Positions 20,895 to 23,756 of a stretch of DNA of 23,756 nt are shown in pieces. Source of the stretch: Neorhizobium sp. UBA7851 (GTDB lineage Bacteria > Pseudomonadota > Alphaproteobacteria > Rhizobiales > Rhizobiaceae); contig DLSX01000233.1 in assembly GCA_002500765.1 (NCBI GenBank), positions 42,285 through 66,040 on the forward strand, given 5' to 3'. The translations under genes and the position numbers were made by a program. How positions within the stretch are numbered: the first letter of the stretch is position 1; every line of letters starts with the position of its first letter. The notes under the pieces were generated by a model. The model made no database searches. It was not told where the DNA came from and saw nothing but the letters and a program-made list of their open reading frames with translations.

Positions 20895-22142
20895 TCACCA
20901 GATAAGGTCGAGCCGTTCCAGTCCATGGAAATGATAGACGTCCTTGACCATCGGTTTTGCTCGCAGCCGCAGTCCGGGTAGGCGGCGAAACAGGATCGGC
21001 AGAACCGTGTTCAGTTCCAGCCGTGCCAGCGGCGCGCCGATGCAGAAATGGATGCCGGCGCCAAAGGACAGGTTCTGCGCTTCCTTTCGATCCGGTTTGA
21101 AGGTGAGGGGATCGGAAAAGGTTTTTGGATCGAGATTGGCGGCGGCCAGGATCATGCTCACCTTGTCGCCGCGCTTCAGCGACACGCCATCGATCTCGAC
21201 ATCCTCCAGCGCCCAGCGCTGAAAAATATGGACAGGCGCACAAATCCGCAGTGTCTCCTCGACCGTCCGTTCCGTGGTCGACTCGTCGCGAAAGAGATCC
21301 TCCGGTGAAAGGCCGCTTGCCAAAATCACCCGCACGGAGTTGCCGATCTGATGCACGGTTGCTTCGTGCCCAGCATTGAGCAGCACGATCGTGGTTGAGA
21401 CCAATTCGTCATCGCTCAGATGCTGGCCCTTATGTTCGGTATGGATCATGTGACTGAGCAGGTCTTCGGCCGGCGTCTTGCGGCGCTCGGCAATCAGCGT
21501 CTTGACATAATCGGCAAATTCCTTGGCCGCGCGGTCGGCGGCATATTCGTCCTCTTTCGACCGCTTGAACATATACATGCCGACATAGGCATGGCTCCAT
21601 TCGAGCAGTTGCGGCCCCATCTGGTCGGGAATGCCGATCATTCGTGCGATCATCGTCACCGGGATGATATCGGCGAAGGAAGAGAGCAGTTCGGTCCTGC
21701 CGTCCTTTTCGAACCCGTCGATCAGCTTCTCGGCGAGATCGGCAATCTCCGGCCTGAGCCTTTCGATATGGCGGGACACGAAGGCGCGATTGATGAGTGT
21801 ACGCAGCCGGGTGTGTTCCGGCGGCTCGATTTCCAGCAGCGAATGCCGTTCCGCGAGGTCGAAATTGACGAGATGCGCCTCAGCTTCGCGCAGGCCGAGT
21901 TCCTCGCGGCTTGCGACATGCAGGATCTGCCGCCCGAAACGCCGGTCGCGCAGCAGGGTATTCACATGGTCATAGCCGGTAAAGAACCATTGCCTCTGAT
22001 CCTCCCAGTAGAAGGTGGGACAATGCTCGTGAAGTGCGGCATAGACCGGATTTGGGTCGCTGTAGAAGGCCGGGTTGCGGCCGTCGAGCGAGACGTGCCG
22101 GGTCGCGGGGTCGATGCGGAGGAAATCTGGAAAAGGGTTCAT
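20895..22142 (-). CDS. Cytochrome P450
   Basis: A 415-residue soluble bacterial P450. The heme loop LSFGAGIHFCIGAPLARLE carries the cysteine ligand (C367). The I-helix oxygen-activation motif reads LLNAGHEAT, the ExxR motif is ETLR in VEETLRICAPVHIFQRWA, and IEPPEHTRLRTLINRAF is the typical bacterial C-helix region. These place it among the class I soluble P450s that need ferredoxin partners; none is encoded nearby. The substrate is unknown. The ATG at 22142 starts a typical N terminus (MNPFPDF); a GTG at 22160 is an alternative. It lies 54 bases behind the gamma-glutamyltransferase gene on the same strand. Confidence 0.93.
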   Translation of the reverse strand: MNPFPDFLRIDPATRHVSLDGRNPAFYSDPNPVYAALHEHCPTFYWEDQRQWFFTGYDHVNTLLRDRRFGRQILHVASREELGLREAEAHLVNFDLAERHSLLEIEPPEHTRLRTLINRAFVSRHIERLRPEIADLAEKLIDGFEKDGRTELLSSFADIIPVTMIARMIGIPDQMGPQLLEWSHAYVGMYMFKRSKEDEYAADRAAKEFADYVKTLIAERRKTPAEDLLSHMIHTEHKGQHLSDDELVSTTIVLLNAGHEATVHQIGNSVRVILASGLSPEDLFRDESTTERTVEETLRICAPVHIFQRWALEDVEIDGVSLKRGDKVSMILAAANLDPKTFSDPLTFKPDRKEAQNLSFGAGIHFCIGAPLARLELNTVLPILFRRLPGLRLRAKPMVKDVYHFHGLERLDLIW

Positions 22143-22196
22143 TTCCAATGCGTAGCGCACTCATCCGGCGCAACGCAATCCGGTTCATCTCCCGTT

Positions 22197-23756
22197 CTAT
22201 TCGCCCAGCGCCACGCCCTCGCGGCGAGGATCGGCGCTACCGGCAAGCCCGCTACCGCTGATCTCGATGGCATGCAGGCCGGAATTCATTTCGCCCGGCT
22301 TCACCTCATAGCCAAGCGCCTTCAGCGGCTCGGCAAACTTCTCCGCCGTCGTGCCGGCCTCGATGTCGTAGGTGCCGAAGCGGTTGATCAGGTGCGGTTG
22401 GGCGACGATCTGCTCCACGGGCATGCCCCAGTCGATATAGGCGATCAGCGCCTGCGCCACATAACCGATGATCTGGCTGCCGCCCGGTGATCCGATGGCA
22501 AGCAGCGGCTTGCCGTCCTTCATCACGATCGTTGGCGCCATGGAGGAGCGTGGCCGCTTGCCCGGTTCGACGCGGTTGGCGATGCCAAGTCCGCCGTCAT
22601 GGGTCTTGAAGGAAAAGTCTGTCAGTTCGTTGTTGAGCAGGAAACCGTGCGTCATCAGCCGCGAGCCGAAACCGTTTTCGATCGTCGTCGTCATCGACAC
22701 GACATTGCCCTGTTTGTCGACAATGACGAAGTGGCTGGTTGACGGCAGTTCGATCGCGGCATCCCGGCCAAGCAGCATGGCATGGTCCCATTCAGGCTCA
22801 CCCGCCTTGGCGGCGTCCTTGGTCAGCGCCTTGTCGCCATCGAGAAGCCTGGCGCGCTCACCGAGATAGGCCTTGTCGAGCAATCCCTTGATCGGCAGCG
22901 GCTGGAAATCGGTGTCCGCCACGTAGCGCTCGCGATCGGCAAAAGCCAGCCGTTGCGCATCTCCGATAATCCGCCAGCTTTCGACATTCTCCGGCCCGAG
23001 TGCCTTGAGGTCGAAATTCTCGGTCATCCCCAGCATCTGGCCGATCGCTATCCCGCCCGAGGAGGGAGGTCCCATGCCGCAGATGTCGAGCGCGCGATAG
23101 GAGAAGCAGACCGGCTCGCGCTCCTTGATGTGATAGGTCGCGAGATCGATCGGTGACAGGACCCCGGGATTGTCGCGGGCGCCGCGCACCGTCTTGACGA
23201 TGTCTTCTGCGATCGGGCCGCGATAGAAGGCATCGGCGCCACCCGTCGCGATCGCCTCGATCGTTTTGGCATATTCGGGATTCTTCAGGATATGCCCGGC
23301 CTTTAGCGGTGCACCGGACGGATCGAAGAAATAGGTTCTTGCGCCTTCATACCGTTTCAGCGCATCGCCTTCGGCAGCAATCAGCGAGGCAAGGCGAGGG
23401 GAGACGGCAAAACCTTCGCTGGCAAGCTTGGCTGCCGGTTTCCAAAGCGTTGGCCAACTCTTGTCGCCGTAGCGCGTCTGAACGTCCTCGAGCAGTCGAA
23501 CGGTACCGGGAGTGCCAACCGACCGGCCGCCAACCACCGCATCCATGAATTTCAGCGGCTGGCCGGCATCATCGAGAAAAAGCTTGGGCGTCGCATCCAT
23601 CGGCGCGGTTTCCCGCCCGTCGAATGTTGTCAGTCGTTTCGTGGCTGCGTCGTAATAGACCAGGAATGCGCCGCCGCCGAGGCCGGAGCTCTGAGGCTCG
23701 ACGAGGCCGAGCACGGCCTGCACCGCCACCATGGCGTCTACCGCATTGCCGCCGGC
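22197..23756 (-). CDS. ggt: Gamma-glutamyltransferase, 5' end beyond the window
   Basis: The frame is open to the window's right edge, so the N terminus, including any signal peptide, is missing; 519 residues are visible. The first ones read AGGNAVDAMVAVQAVLG, a conserved segment of the family, followed by EPQSSGLGGGAF. The nucleophile threonine is in LPSTSHFVIVD, where the precursor is cut into two subunits, followed by NVVSMTTTIENGFGS. RPRSSMAPTIV and GSPGGSQIIGYV are the small-subunit substrate motifs. The enzyme acts in the periplasm on glutathione and gamma-glutamyl peptides. The P450 gene follows on the same strand. Confidence 0.94.
   Translation of the reverse strand, partial: AGGNAVDAMVAVQAVLGLVEPQSSGLGGGAFLVYYDAATKRLTTFDGRETAPMDATPKLFLDDAGQPLKFMDAVVGGRSVGTPGTVRLLEDVQTRYGDKSWPTLWKPAAKLASEGFAVSPRLASLIAAEGDALKRYEGARTYFFDPSGAPLKAGHILKNPEYAKTIEAIATGGADAFYRGPIAEDIVKTVRGARDNPGVLSPIDLATYHIKEREPVCFSYRALDICGMGPPSSGGIAIGQMLGMTENFDLKALGPENVESWRIIGDAQRLAFADRERYVADTDFQPLPIKGLLDKAYLGERARLLDGDKALTKDAAKAGEPEWDHAMLLGRDAAIELPSTSHFVIVDKQGNVVSMTTTIENGFGSRLMTHGFLLNNELTDFSFKTHDGGLGIANRVEPGKRPRSSMAPTIVMKDGKPLLAIGSPGGSQIIGYVAQALIAYIDWGMPVEQIVAQPHLINRFGTYDIEAGTTAEKFAEPLKALGYEVKPGEMNSGLHAIEISGSGLAGSADPRREGVALGE

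Overview
The window looks like a chromosomal segment from a member of the Rhizobiaceae (Rhizobium/Agrobacterium type). Support comes from the high GC, the mix of a rhizobial ExoP-type exopolysaccharide protein, a CtaA heme A synthase beside a DUF2842 protein, type 2 ArgC, rplM-rpsI, a TerC/CorC fusion and LrgAB, and from protein sequences that read as alphaproteobacterial. I cannot name the species. I see no phage, insertion sequence, CRISPR array, tRNA or rRNA. Most of the window is ordinary housekeeping and accessory metabolism, and I do not see a clear multi-gene defence or mobile system.

Layout. Positions 2-2237 hold the end of an exopolysaccharide co-polymerase gene, convergent with a BioF2/CelD-like acyltransferase. 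Positions 2348-3866 hold a DUF2842 membrane protein and, divergent from it, ctaA with a strongly structured leader. Positions 7044 down to 3856 on the minus strand form a tight four-gene run: a monooxygenase-fold protein, speB, argC and an APH(6)-like kinase. A TadG-like surface protein (7308-8567) ends at a good terminator and faces the rplM-rpsI operon, whose promoter is visible. A CoA-binding protein, a DUF6455 protein, metY, a CDF-like transporter and a single-domain response regulator with a sigma-54-type promoter follow up to 14069.

Positions 14139-16789 hold a TerC/CorC membrane protein and bdcA on the minus strand. The terC leader has an intrinsic terminator with a mutually exclusive antiterminator pairing, the best regulatory signal in the window. 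bdcA is divergent from a TetR gene that resembles bdcR, and two matching 16-bp sites lie in their shared promoter region. A cupin, a small membrane-anchored protein, a divergent MarR/SDR pair, lrgAB, a cytochrome P450 and a gamma-glutamyltransferase cut by the window edge complete the segment.

How the genes work together: speB and argC both touch arginine/polyamine metabolism, and a kinase gene is fused to argC by a one-base overlap. bdcA/bdcR is a known regulator-target arrangement. lrgA/lrgB overlap and should act as one membrane complex. The other genes look like independent units. The most useful leads are regulatory: the terC attenuator, the bdcA/bdcR operators, the ctaA leader, the sigma-54 site and the inverted repeat ahead of the CoA-binding gene.
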